Source: Triticum aestivum (taxonomy: Eukaryota; Streptophyta; Magnoliopsida; Poales; Poaceae). Taken from it: a stretch of 64,000 bases of DNA. Numbering within the stretch: the first letter of the stretch is position 1; each line of letters starts with the position of its first letter. The notes under the pieces were generated by a model. It was not told the origin of the DNA. It saw only the letters and a program-made list of their open reading frames with translations, and did not search any database. Location: assembly GCF_018294505.1 (NCBI RefSeq), contig NC_057814.1, positions 39,291,239 to 39,355,238 on the forward strand, written 5' to 3'. Both the position numbers and the translations under genes were made by a program. Below, piece by piece: positions 32,310 through 44,170 of the stretch.

Positions 32310-33860
32310 TAGACCTCGCTTGTCCTCAAGCGGAAGCTGATAACGATAAATATGTCCACATGTTTAGAGGTAGAGGTGTCGATAAAATAAAATACGGACA
32401 TGAGGGCATCATGATTATTCTCATAACAGCAACATATATGGATATTGTCATATGATTTCTTTCCTCAAGTAATAATCTATTCACAATGCAAAGTATGAAT
32501 CAGAAACTTTATTGAGAACTAACAAACTATAATCTCAGTCATTGAAGCAATTTCAATTTATCATAACATCAGAAATAGTCTATGTCAGAGCGTTCTAGCA
32601 AGTCCACATACTCAACTATCATTTAGTCTTTCATAATTGCTAACACTCACGCAATACTTGTGGTTACGGAGTTTTAATCGGACACAGAGAAAGATAGGGG
32701 CTTATAGTTTCGCCTCCCAACCTTTTACCTCAAGGGTAATGTCAACAATAATAGTTCATGCTAACTTACATCCAATTAGATATATCTATCAGGATCTTTC
32801 CAACACCCTGTACTTGCCAAAGGATAAAATGTAAAAAGGAAAGGTGAAGATCACCATGACTCTTGCATAAGATAAAAGACAATAATAAAAGATAGGCCCT
32901 TCGCAGAGGGAAGCAGAGGTTGCCATGCACTTTCAAGGTTGGATGCACAAAATCTTAATGCGAAAGAACGTCACTTTATATTGCCACTTGTGATATGGAC
33001 CTTTATTATGCAGTCCGTCACTTTTATTTCTACCACATCACAAGATCGTATAAAGCTTATTTCCTCCACACCAATCAATCATACATACTTAGAGAGCAAT
33101 TTTTATTGCTTGCACCGATAACAACTTACTTGAAGGATCTTACTCAATCCATAGGTAGGTATGGTGGACTCTCATGGCAAAACTGGTTTAAGGGTATTTG
33201 GAAGCACAAGTAGTATCTCTACTTGGTGCAAAGAATTTGGCCAACATGAGGGGGAAAGGCAAGCTCAACATGTTCGATGATCCATGACAATATACTTTAT
33301 CTCAGATATGAGAAAACATAACCCATTACGTTGTCTTCCTTGTCCAACGTCAACTCTTTAGCATATCATATTTTAATGAGTGCTCCCAATCATAAAAGAT
33401 GTCCAAGATAGTATATTTATATGTGAAACCTATCTTTCTTTATTACTTCCTATTAATTGCAACGATGACCAAAGCTATGTTTGTCAACTCTCAACAACTT
33501 TTAATCATCATACTCTTCCTATGTGAAGTCATTACTCTTCATAAGATCAATATGATCTCTTTGTTTCTTTTTATTCTTTTCTCTTTTCTTTTATTCACTC
33601 AAGATCATAGCAAGATAATCAAGCCCTTGACTTAACACTAATCTTTATTATATATAGCTCACGGACTCGATTACATAGAGGGATCATAAAGAAAAACTCA
33701 AAACTAGATCATACTAAAACTTTATTTTACTAGATCAAGATACTAATAAAAGGATCGAACTAAGAAAAATAGTAAAGAATGGAGATGTGGTTGTGATACG
33801 ATACCGGGGCATCTCCCCCAAGCTTGGCAGTTGCCAAGGGGAGTGCCCATACCCATGTAA
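32310..33860 (-). other. Athila untranslated internal region
   Basis: There is no coding region I can support here. The stretch is AT-rich and lies between the third ORF and the polypurine tract, as is usual for Athila elements. Confidence 0.5.
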
Positions 33861-34317
33861 TTATGTCTCCTTCTTCGGAGATGGTGATGTGATATTCTTG
33901 GCGATAATGCCCCTCAGGATACGATTCTCTTCCTCGAGCTTATTGAGTTGTTGCTTGAGATCCATTGTCTCCTTACGAAGCTTCCCTGTAACAGCTAAAG
34001 CTCCTTGCACCCAAGGGTGTTGCATAGCTGCGGGAGAACAAGTGACACTCTTCTTCATATTTTCATAAGAAAAAAAATCTAACATTGGAAGGGATAACCG
34101 AGTTTGGAATAGCTGAGCTCTGTAGTTCCCCCATCGTGAATCCAGCCCGGAAGCGAGAAGTGACTTCTTGATCCTCCTCCATGACATCTATCCTCATCAA
34201 ATCAGCCTCCATCTCTTCCTCCGTTGCTGGCCCAAAGTGGTCAGCATGGCTGTTTGTCCTTGGTCTCGATGCCGGATGAGACACCCGGCTCTCCCCGACT
34301 GACTCTTGAGAAGACAT
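33861..34317 (-). pseudogene. Athila third ORF (envelope position), frameshifted
   Basis: It starts at ATG on the minus strand (34317) as MSSQESVGESRVSHPASRP. An A8 run (T8 on the minus strand, about 34070-34078) shifts the frame. Beyond it the protein continues with MKKSVTCSPAAMQHPWVQGA and a Leu/Glu/Lys coiled-coil-like segment, ending at TAG/TGA near 33861. It has no hydrophobic segment or signal peptide, so although it sits where an envelope gene would, it does not look like a membrane glycoprotein. Function unknown. Confidence 0.55.
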
Positions 34318-34640
34318 CTTTCTCTAATCTGCAGCAGCAACAACTCGAAACAAGAACAGAAGACAATTGCGTGATACGGGAGTCAAAACCTTCGGGAGAT
34401 TATATAATGAATTTTTACCGACACAAATACGTATCATGCAAGAAAACGGAGTCCGGAGAGCGCACGAGGTGCCCACGAGGCAGCGGGCGCGCCCAGGGGG
34501 GTAGGGCGCGCCCTCCACCCTCGTGGAGGCCTCGTGTCCCTCCCAGACTGCTTATTTTTCTATTTTTCTAAATATTCCAAAATGGAGAGAAATTGCCATT
34601 AGAACTGTTTTGGAGTCGGTTTACTTACCGTACCACATAC
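34318..34640 (-). other. Spacer between pol and the third ORF, with LTR-like GC motif
   Basis: 34465-34530 (GCCCACGAGGCAGCGGGCGC...) closely resembles 31960-32010 in the 3' LTR (GCCCACGAGGCAGGGGGCGC...). The same GC-rich motif is therefore present both inside the LTR and inside the body of the element. Confidence 0.6.
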
Positions 34641-37600
34641 CTATTCCTTTTCGGAGTCCGAAACGTTCCGGAAAGTGTCCCTTATGTATTCCTCCGGGGT
34701 TACGGTTTCAATAACATTGGTTTCAACATTTATAGGATTACCTGAGATATAATGTTTGATTCTTTGACCGTTCACCACCTTCAGATTTGTGCCTTCGAAG
34801 TTGTTGATTTTTATGGCACCGGAACGATAGACCTCCTCAATAACGTAAGGGCCTTCCCATTTAGAGATAAGTTTTCCTGCAAAAAATCTTAAACGAGAGT
34901 TGTATAGCAATACATAATCTCCTACATTAAACTCACGCTTTTGTATTCTTTTGTCATGCTATCTTTTAACTTTTTCTTTAAACAATTTGGCATTCTCATA
35001 AGCTTGGGTTCTCCATTCATCAAGTGAGCTAATGTCAAATAACCTCTTCTCACCGGCAAGTTTGAAATCATAATTGAGCTCTTTAATAGCCCAATATGCC
35101 TTATGTTCTAGTTCGAGAGGTAAGTGACATGCTTTTCCATAAACCATTTTATACGGAGACATACCCATAGGATTTTTATATGCAGTTCTATAGGCCCATA
35201 ATGCATTATCCAGTTTCTTGGACCAATTCTTTCTAGATCTATTAACAGTCTTTTGCAAAATTAATTTGAGCTCTCTGTTGCTCAATTCTACTTGGCCACT
35301 AGACTGTGGGTGATAAGGAGATGCAATTATATGATTAACATCATATTTAGCAAGCATTTACGGAAAGAACCATGAATAAAATGTGAACCACCGTCAGTCA
35401 TTAAATATCTAGGGACTCCAAACCTCGGAAAAATAACTTCTTTAAGCATCTTAATAGAAGTGTTATGATCAGCACTACTAGTTGGAATAGCTTCTACCCA
35501 CTTAGTAACGTAATCAACAGCAACTAAAATATGTGTGTATCCATTAGAGGCAGGAAAAGGTCCCATGTAATCAAAGCCCCAAACGTCAAATGGTTCAATA
35601 ACAAGTGAATAATTCATAGGCATTTCTTGACGTCTACTAATATTACCAATTCTTTGACATTCATCACAAGATAAAACAAAGTTACGGGCATCCTTGAAGA
35701 GAGTAGGCCAATAAAAACCGGATTGCAATACCTTATGTGCAGTTCTGTCTCTAGCGTGGTGTCCTCCATAAGCCTCGGAGTGACACTTGCGTAGGATCTG
35801 TTTCTGTTCATGCTCAGGTACACAACGTCTAATAACACCATCTACTCCTTCTTTATAAAGATGTGGGTCATCCCAAAAGTAATGTCTCAAATCATAGAAA
35901 ACTTTTTCTTTTGCTGGTATGTGAAACTAGGTGGTATAAATTTAGCAATGATGTAATTAGGATAATCAGCATACCATGGAGCATTACGAGAAGTATTTAT
36001 GACATTTAATTGCTCATCAGGAAAGCTATCATCAATAGGTAGTGGGTCATCAAGAACATTCTCTAACCTAGACAAGTTGTCTGCAACGGGGTTCTCAGCT
36101 CCCTTTCTATCAATAATATGCAAATCAAATTCTTGTAGCAAGAGAACCCATCTAATAAGTCTAGGTTTAGCATCTTTCTTTTCCATAATATATTTAATAG
36201 CAGCATGATCAGTGTGAATAGTTACTTTAGAATCAACAATATAAGGCCTGAACTTATCACAAGCAAATACAACTGCTAAGAATTCTTTTTCAGTAGTAGC
36301 ATAATTTCTCTGAGCATTGTCTAGAGTTTTACTAGCATATTGAATAACATTTAATTTCTTATCAACTCTTTGCCCTAGAACAGCACCTACAGCATAATCA
36401 CTGGCATCACACATAATTTCAAAGTGTAAATTCCAATCAGGTGGCTGAACAATAGGTGCAGAGATCAATGCTTTCTTAAGTATTTCAAATGCTTCTACAC
36501 AATCATCATCAAAGACAAATGGTATATCTTTTTATAACAAATTAGTCAGAGGCCGAGAAATTTTTGAGAAGTCCTTAATGAACCTCCTATAATAACCGGC
36601 ATGACCAAGGAAACTTCTTATACCTTTGATGTCCTTGGGACACGGCATCTTTTCAATAGCATCAACCTTGGCTTTATCAACTTAAATACCTCTTTCAGAA
36701 ATTTTATGCCCCAAGACAATACCTTCATTAACCATAAAGTGGCACTTTTCCCAATTCAAGACAAGATTAGTTTCTTCACATCTCTACAAAACTCGATCTA
36801 GGTTGCTCAAGCAATCATCAAAAGAGGAGCCATAAACGGAGAAATCGTCCATGAAAACCTCACAAATCTTTTCACAAAAGTCAGAGAATATAACCATCAT
36901 GCATCTTTGAAAGGTAGCAGGTGCATTACATAAACCAAAAGGCATACGTCTATAAGCAAAAGTACCGAAAGGGCAAGTAAAAGTGGTCTTTGATTGATCA
37001 TCGGCTAACACAGGTATTTGAGAGAAACCAGAATAACCATCTAGAAAGCAAAAATGTGTATGTTTGGCTAATCTTTCTAGCATTTGATCAATAAAAGGTA
37101 AGGGGTAATGATCCTTTTAGTAGCTTTATTTAATTTGCGGAAATCAATTACCATCCTATAACCTGTAATAATTCTTTGCAGAATCAATTCATCTTTATCA
37201 TTAGGAACGATAGTAATACCTCCCTTCTTAGGGACACAATGGACAGGACTTACCCACTGACTATCAGCAACGGGATAAATTATACCTGCCTCAAGGAGCT
37301 TTAGTATTTCCTTTCTTACCACTTCTTTCATCTTAGGATTCAGCCGTCGTTGATGATCACGAACTGGTTTGGCATCTTTCTCCAAATTTATTTTATGTTG
37401 ACATAGAGTTGGACTAATGCCCTTAAGATCATCAAGAGTATATCCAATAGCAGCACGGTGCTTCTTCAGAGTTTTCAATAACCTCTCTTCTTCATGCTCT
37501 GAAAGGTTAGCACTAATAATAACATGATATATCTTCTTTTCATCAAGATAAGCATATTTAAGAGTATCAGCTGGTAACGGTTTAAGCTCAAACACGGGAT

Positions 37601-38727
37601 CACCCTTGGGTGGAGGACGATCCCCTAGGATTTCAACAGGCAAATTGTGTATCAGGATAGGTTCCTGTTTAAAGAATACTTCATCTATTTCCCTTCTTTC
37701 ATTCATAAACATATCATTTTCATGGTCTAGCAAATATTGTTCTAAAGGATCACTAGGAGGTACGGCAATAGAAGCAAGACCAATAATTTCATCCTTACTA
37801 GGCAATTCTTCTTCACGGTGTTGTCTACTAAATTTGGAGAAATTAAACTCATGAGACATATCACCCAAACCAATAGTAACAACATCCTTTTCGCAGTCTA
37901 TCTTAGCATTAATAGTGTTCAAGAAGGGTCTACCAAATATAATGGGACAAAAGCTATCTTGGGGGGAACCAAGAACGAGAAAATCAGCAGGATATTTAGT
38001 TTTCCCACACAAGACTTCAACATCTCTAACAATTCCCATGGGTGAAATAGTATCCCTATTGGCAAGTTTAATTGTGACATCAATATCTTCTAACTCAGTA
38101 GGTGCAATATCATGCATAATTTCTTTGTATAAGTCAATAGGTATTGCACTAGTACTAGCACCCATGTCACATAAGCCATGATAGCAATGATCTCCTATTT
38201 TAACAGAAATAACAGGCATGCCTACCACAGGTCTATGTTTATCTTTAACACAAGGTTTGACAATTCTAGCAGTCTCTTCACGGAAATAAATAACATGCCC
38301 ATCAATATTATCAGCCAAGAGATCTTTAACAATAGCAATATTAGGTTCAACTTTAACTTTCTCAGGAGGTGTATAGGTTCTAATATTGCTCTTACGAACC
38401 ACAGTTGAAGCTTTAACATGATCCTTTATTCTAACAGGGAAAGGTGGTTTCTCAACATAAGCAGTAGGAACAATAGGATCATTATAAGTGATAGTCTTTT
38501 CTTCAACTTTAATAGGTGCAGCTACTTTTACTTCTATGGGAGGATGATATTTAAACCACTTCTCCTTAGGGAGATCAACGTGAGCAGCAAAAGATTCACA
38601 GAAAGAAGCTACTATCTCAGAGTCAAATCCATATTTAGTGCTAAATTTACGGAAAACATCGGTATCCATAAAAGATTTAACACAATCAAACTTAGGTGTC
38701 ATACCTGACTCCTTACCTTCATCGAGA
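34641..38727 (-). pseudogene. Athila pol: protease, RT, RNase H, integrase (decayed)
   Basis: In minus-strand order: retropepsin-like region (CDMGAST, about 38180-38150), reverse transcriptase (about 37480-36560, catalytic FMDDFSVYG near 36850), RNase H (about 36470-36050), and an integrase zinc-binding part (about 35830-35650). The integrase core follows: first Asp in FDYMGPF, second in MTDGGSHF, Glu in GQVELSNRE. A C-terminal chromatin-type or SH3-like tail ends near 34641. Breaks: frameshift near 37115; stops near 36784, 36685 and 36533; frameshifts near 35890 and 35340; stop near 34959. Non-functional. Confidence 0.9.
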
Positions 38728-38729
38728 TC

Positions 38730-39379
38730 TCAATCTTCAGAGTTGCATTTAATTCTTTCCAATAAGTTCCATTTGTATTCAATAGTCTTCATCATAAAAG
38801 CGCTAGCACAAGAAGTATCGAGCATGGTGCGATTGTTATGAGAAAGCCGAGCATAAAAACTTTGAATAATTATTTCTCTTGGGAGCTCATGATTGGGGCA
38901 TGAATATAACATTGATTGAAGCCTCCCCCAAGCTTGAGCGATGCTTTCTCCTTCGCGAGGCCAAAAATTATATATATAATTGCGATCACGATGAACAAGA
39001 TGCATAGGATAAAACTTCTGATGAAATTCCAATTTCAATCGTTTGTAGTTCCATGACCCCGTATCATCACATAGCCTATACCATGTCAATGCATCCCATT
39101 CAAAGATAAAGGGAAGACCTTCTTCTTAATAACATAATCGGGTATACCTGCAAGCTTAAATAATCCACAAACTTCATCCACATAGATTAGGTGCTCATCA
39201 GGATGCATTGTTCCATCTCATGCAAAAGGATTAGCTAGCAGTTTTTCTAACATACCAGAAGGAATTTCAAAGTAGACATTTTCATTTTCAGTAGGTTCAG
39301 TAGGTTGAGGAGCAACTCTTTGCTCTACTGGTCAGGATGAAGATAACCCGAACAAGCCCCTCAGAGGATTACTTTCCAT
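38730..39379 (-). pseudogene. Athila gag (decayed)
   Basis: It starts with ATG at 39379 on the minus strand. The retrotransposon gag domain is recognisable at about 39089-38740 (GSWNYKRLKLEFHQKFYPMH). In-frame stops near 39335 and 39220, a frameshift near 39095, and a TGA at about 38730 separate it from the rest of the polyprotein. The last stop can be explained by a single base change in a Trp codon. Confidence 0.75.
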
Positions 39380-39456
39380 AGTAACAAGTGACAGTAAATT
39401 TCAGCACACTATATAAATTTTTCCTTACCAAATTCCACCTACCAAATGCGCTTCAC

Positions 39457-39474
39457 TCCCCGGCAACGGTGCCA
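39457..39474 (-). other. Primer-binding site, tRNA-Asp type
   Basis: The minus strand reads TGGCACCGTTGCCGGGGA, one base different from the complement of the plant tRNA-Asp 3' end used by Athila elements. It lies 11 bases inside the 5' LTR. Confidence 0.85.
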
Positions 39475-39485
39475 GAAAAGAGTCT

Positions 39486-40109
39486 TGATGACCCACAAGT
39501 ATAGGGGATCTATCATAGTCCTTTCGATAAGTAAGAGTGTCGAACCCAACGAGGAGCAGAAGCAAATGATAAGCTGTTTTCAGCAAGGTATTCTCTGCAA
39601 GCACTGAAATTATAGGTAACAGATAGTTTTGTGATAGGATAATTTGTAACGAGCAACAAGTAACAAAAGTAAATAAAGTGCAGCAAGGTGGCCCAATCCT
39701 TTTTGTAGCAAAGGACAAGCCTGGACAAACTCTTATATAGAGAAAAGCGCTCCCGAGGACACATGGGAATTATCGTCAAGCTAGTTTTCATCACGTTCAT
39801 ATGATTCGCGTTCAGTACTTTGATAATTTGATATGTGGGTGGACCGATGCTTGGGTGCCGCCCTTACTTGGATAAGCATCCCACTTATGATTAACCTCTA
39901 TTGCAAGCATCCGCAACTACAACAAAAGTATTAAGGTAAATCTAACCATAGCATGAAACATATGGATCCAAATCAGCCCCTTACGAAGCAACGCATAAAC
40001 TACGGTTTAAGCTTCTGTCACTCTAGCAACCCATCATCTACTTATTACTTCCCAATGTCTTCCTCTAGGCCCAAATAATGGTGAAATGTTATGTAGTCGA
40101 CATTCACAT
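39486..40109 (-). repeat. Athila 5' LTR, truncated
   Basis: It matches 30776-31398 of the complete LTR and then stops at ATTCACAT|GCGACTCACC. The missing 900 bases are the U3 part. The sequence after the break is promoter-like block copy 1, so this is a deletion junction. AT is shared at the break. Confidence 0.85.
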
Positions 40110-40600
40110 GCGACTCACCAGCAAACGGCTTTGGTGTGTTGTGATTGATTTCTAGCTGAACAAATTATTGTGCCTGACTAACCCTCGTTTGCCTGCGGAA
40201 CCAAAGGCAACTCACAGGCTTGAGATCGATGGTTTATATATCACTCCATGAACGGTCGCCAATATATCTATTCTAGATGGCAGCTATCAATCTATGCATG
40301 TACACATGGTTCATCTCTCCTCTCTATGTGGCCTCCTTAATTAGTTCTAGATGTACTTGGCTGATTCTTGTCATTATTATTCACATAGAGACGTTGGGTC
40401 AATCGTTCGCCTAAATGCAGGGTACCTTCATGCCATGGATTACTATCTTGTAACTGCCCGGCTGCCCTCCCATGGCTGTGGAAGACCTCTGTCGCGAGCA
40501 GTAGCTCTTCTAGCCACCGGTGTCATCACTCCCGCTTCTCATCGTGGAGGCCTCAATCATGCTTCATCACCTTGCAATTGGCCAGATGAGCAAAGCCATA
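40110..40600 (+). repeat. Promoter-like block, copy 1 (left-truncated)
   Basis: It is homologous to about 51107-51420 and 58492-58980. It contains GATGGTTTATATATCACTCC (TATA-like at about 40231), then CATTATTATTCACATAGAGACG. From 40420 to 40560 it matches copy 3 (TAYCTTCATG...ATTACTA...GCTGTGGA), where copy 2 no longer aligns. It is cut on the left by the LTR deletion junction. No intact coding region follows. Confidence 0.7.
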
Positions 40601-40610
40601 AGAAGTTAGA

Positions 40611-40830
40611 TACTCCCTCCGTTTCATAATGTAGTGTGTATATTTTTTTTGAAAACTCAAACTAAGCAAACTTTGATTAAATTCACAAAGAAAACTATTT
40701 ATATTTAATATCAACCATATACAATACGAAAATATAACTGATTATGTATCCAATGATATGCATTTGATCCCCGCAAAAAAAATGATACGCATTTGACATT
40801 TTAACGCTTTTGCTTCGGTACACCCTCCTA
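40611..40830. mobile_element. Stowaway/Mariner MITE, right end lost
   Basis: It starts TACTCCCTCCGTTTCATAAT, the standard Stowaway-type end with a TA target, followed by GTAGTGTGTATA. The complementary right end is not found before 40830, so the element is truncated. Confidence 0.6.
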
Positions 40831-40839
40831 AATACATTA

Positions 40840-41748
40840 AGTGCTGAGATTAGCCCATACCTCGTCACAGTCAGGGTTGACTGCGGTGTGGCATGTCGAT
40901 GGGCGGTTCCCACATGTGAGACGCCACTCGCCAGCTCCCGAGGCCCCATCAATGGTGGCTGGTCTCACCCGCTCCCGAGATGTTTTTATGGCATTAAATA
41001 CCGCCGCCTACCGGCCTACCCCTTCCACTCCCCGCCTGCTCGGCTATAAAAGCCGTCTCCCCGCCACGTTGCTGCCGCATAGTGACTGCCCACCCCGATC
41101 CAACCCCCTACCTCGCCCCGTTTTCTTCTCCCAGGCGACGATGTAGTGCGGCGGCGGCAGCAGACGGGGTCCTAGCTGTTGTCCCAGAAGGAGGACCAGG
41201 CCGAGGACCTAGCGCGCTATGGCGTCCTCCTCCCCCTCCCCCCCCCCCGGCCGCCCGCCTGCCATCGGGGTGGCACATGGAGGCGCCGGCTACACCATCG
41301 ACATGCCCACCGTCCCTGCCACCCAACAGTGAGCTGGCCGTGGCTGCCGGTTGGCGCAGCCACCGCGATTTTTGGGAGGGGCGCGACTTCGAGGAGATAA
41401 TCGATGAGGTGCAGCGTCGCCACCTCACCGCGCGGCGCACACTGCCGTTCCACCCCTGCCTCCCCTCCACCGACGCCGGCAGCCACACACGTCGCCCCAC
41501 CCCCACCTCCAGAGGTCGTCGATGCCATTGTCCCTGAGGACATGTCCGGCCTCTTTTGGGCCATACGGGAGTCGGCAACGGTGCAAGGGTGGGTTCCGCC
41601 ACGGGTGTCCGACGACAACTCGAGGCTGAGCGAGACGTTGCACCTCTCCGCGGGGACCACGGGCTTCGGCGACGGCTTCACCGGCGTTGCAGGCGCGTGC
41701 GGCGACGATGGCGACGGCGCGGGGCTCCGTGACGTGGACGATGAGTAG
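40840..41748 (+). pseudogene. Decayed GC-rich gene remnant with TATA box
   Basis: GGCTATAAAAGCCG at 41042-41055 looks like a core promoter. It is followed by a GC-rich stretch to 41748 in which the frame changes several times. Recognisable pieces are WRSHRDFWEGRDFEEIIDEV (about 41352-41410) and an acidic end, DVDDE, at a stop (41746). The first ATG after the TATA box (about 41141) is followed at once by TAG. It resembles in style the acidic-tailed ORF in the Harbinger element at 4955, but I could not find TAA-flanked inverted repeats here. Function not recognised. Confidence 0.4.
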
Positions 41749-41759
41749 TTAGGTTTTTT

Positions 41760-42171
41760 CTGTTTTGTTTCAAATTACATTTGAACCGGTGTAGAAATCC
41801 TAAAATATGAATGAAATTTCAATCGTTTGCGTGGATAAATTTCCATTCGAAAAAACCCGTCTCGAGACGACTGATATCGCATTGTATTCGCAAAAACCCG
41901 CCCGAACCGCCGTTTCCTATAATTTAGTATGTTAAGCACAATTATCGGTGTTCTGTGTCCTGAATTTTTTTAATCCTTTTGCATGAGACATTTCAAACAC
42001 AACTAAATTTTTCGTATTTTTTGTTTTTTAAGAAAATGTAAATGGGGAGTGATAAATAATAGTTCCCGTGTTTAATTTATAATTTCATGGTGTTACACAA
42101 AAGTTTTAGTTACCGAAATGTACAAGTGCAAGACCGAGTGAAAATAGATCTATGAATGAAAATGTGGGGAC

Positions 42172-42178
<7 letters not shown>
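41760..42178. other. AT-rich intergenic, nothing recognised
   Basis: No repeat terminus, gene or RNA could be supported in this stretch. Confidence 0.4.
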
Positions 42179-42202
<24 letters not shown>

Positions 42203-42203
42203 G
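42179..42203. repeat. (AG)n microsatellite
   Basis: About 12 AG repeats, seen directly. Confidence 0.95.
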
Positions 42204-42389
42204 GGTGAATATCAGAATGAAATGTGAGATAGAGCAAGAAGAGAGGAGGAAGAAAAGAAGGGATAGTCAATTATGGGGCACAACAGTTAACAGCGTTTAC
42301 CAACAGTCAAACACTACTAGTTTTACAAGTAAGCAACGATCCATGCCAGGGACACACCGTTAGTGTTTAAGACCCACATGCCTGTCAAT

Positions 42390-43660
42390 ACACAGCGGTG
42401 TCAGACATGGAGGACGTATCGTGCGCAACGAGCCAACTCGTGCGCCCAGTACACCGAGCGATTCTGGGCCACTGGATGGGGAATAGATGGACCGGATGTT
42501 ATCATAAGCTGGCCGCGGGTACATTTTACGCAATGGACCTTGTCAAGTCACTAAATTGTGGAAAGTCCTTCCGAAATTCCATCGTCTCCTTCCTTTTGCT
42601 CTGCCCGGTTCTGTACCCATCTCTCTGAGATCCCCTCTCTATACCAGGCGACCTATAACGGCACGAGCTCTCTTCAGCACAACTCCCACCCCGATGGCTG
42701 CAATCCCTCTTCCTTCTATCTCCATAGTCTATCCATCTCCACGACGGTGCTGGCTATGGCTTGGCACGACCAACACACACTCCTGGTTTGGCACCGCCGC
42801 AGCTGTTGCAAGCTCAGATTCAACAACTCCGCTCGCGTGTCAGAGTTAATGCATGAAAGTACAACTATTGATGGCGACAAAGAGTTGCAGAAGACACTAG
42901 TGTTCCGTTTGGACCATATTTCTCAACAGACAAGCATTTTCAATGATGGCATTGCTTTTGTAGAAGTGCTTCCTTCACTGACGATAAGTGTCCGCTGACC
43001 TTTGAGGCGGTGATCCCTTGCATAGCAGACAGTGTCCACAGTTGTGTCATCCGTGCCTTTTAGAGATGTCGGCTGTCTACAGTCTACGCCTTAGTTTGAA
43101 TAATCAACAAAGAGAAGAACTCGCATTCGCAGGGATCATAGTGGAGGGCGATGAACCCGGATGTCGGTCCTCATTTGAAATAGTGCAAGGTATCCAAATC
43201 CTTGGTACCATCTGGCATATTCTGTCGGACATAAGGGTCGTTGAATTTATGTTCTTCGTATTTAAGGGTACATGTTGGTAATTTTGATATATTGGTAATG
43301 CTTGTGTTTGCTTCATTTCAGGGTTGGATTCTTAGTTCGAAAACTTCGCTTGCTGGCTTGCATGATAATGGGCCGTCATGCTGCAAATTTTTTCAGTTGT
43401 GTGCATGCTCAAGCTCAACGTCTCTTTTATGTAGCCTTGTTGCATATTTTGGATGTTCTGTAGCCTTTCATAGGAAAATGAAATGGACGCTTATAACCAA
43501 ATCCATTAATGGCCTCCAATAGCAATCCATGGTCATTCAACTCACAACTTATAAAGAATATACTCCACCAACCATCTGTTACATTTGTTTGAATAATGAA
43601 GTTCACCTCTCCACTATACATATGATCCATCTTCACGGAAGCAAGTAACAAGTCATCTTC
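42390..43660 (+). other. Possible decayed host gene, unidentified
   Basis: An ATG at about 42693 opens a short frame, MAAIPLPSISIVYPSPRRC, that resembles a transit-peptide-like start but soon stops. The next part reads in another frame (MHESTTIDGDKELQKTLVFR, about 42850-42910). A further piece, SLNNQQREELAFAGIIVEGD, lies at about 43093-43152. The spacing and frame changes fit an old pseudogene, but no domain is recognisable. Confidence 0.25.
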
Positions 43661-43856
43661 GCCGAAGTGAGTAGATAGCTACAGTGTTCATTCATATGGG
43701 CTGACACATTAAGCTCTTATTTTCTAGACATATATATTAGCACACAGATAGGTGACAACCACATATTCAGAGAGGAAGATGAGAAAAGAGAGATGAGATG
43801 TATATGGGAGTTGGAGACATAGGAAGATTAGGAAACTGTCTAAAATCAGTCTTGAT

Positions 43857-44170
43857 CACCTCTGTCCGTGTTGTGAGGCGCCTCCTGCACTACGAGACGA
43901 CAGCAAACACCCTCAAGACTGCCTAGCTGTACAAACTGTGGTCCCTCGGCGGCAAAAAGGCTGCATTTGTCTCTTTCATCCGGTGCAGCTGTGTTCCCCT
44001 TTGCTCGTCAAATTCTTCAGTTGGCTGCTTGCTCAAGCTCGCGCACACACCTGATTTCTGCTGCTCTGTAAGAGAATCGTTGACGCCTAGGATAGGAGGC
44101 AGGGCGCCCTCTCTGCCCTTGGAACAAGCAATCAGCTAGCCTTCACAAGCCCCTTCGCCACTCGCTTCTA
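43857..44170 (+). pseudogene. Gene remnant, paralogue of 60640-60240 in opposite orientation
   Basis: The plus strand here aligns with the minus strand of 60640-60290. Shared stretches include CTCAAGACTGCC, TACAAACTG, and a later GGAACAAGCAATCAGCTAGC versus GGAACGGACAATCAGCTAGC. The translated core is similar in both (NTLKTA-stop-LYKLWSLGG here, NSLKTAKFYKLLWPGG there). A TAG interrupts this copy. I do not recognise the protein. Confidence 0.5.

Larger units (their letters stand above)
30776..40109 (-). mobile_element. Athila-type gypsy retrotransposon, decayed, 5' LTR truncated
   Basis: On the minus strand the order is truncated 5' LTR (40109-39486), tRNA-Asp primer site, gag, protease/RT/RNase H/integrase, an extra ORF in the envelope position, untranslated DNA, polypurine tract and complete 3' LTR (32296-30776). 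This is the gene order of the Athila lineage of gypsy elements. Every coding part carries stops or frameshifts, so it cannot move on its own. It is inserted in the second CACTA element. Confidence 0.9.

Noticed and set aside
42558..42998. A 146-codon ORF as a host gene
   Set aside because: The likely start (MAAIPLP...) lies in a different frame from the more protein-like end; no domain or splice model fits.
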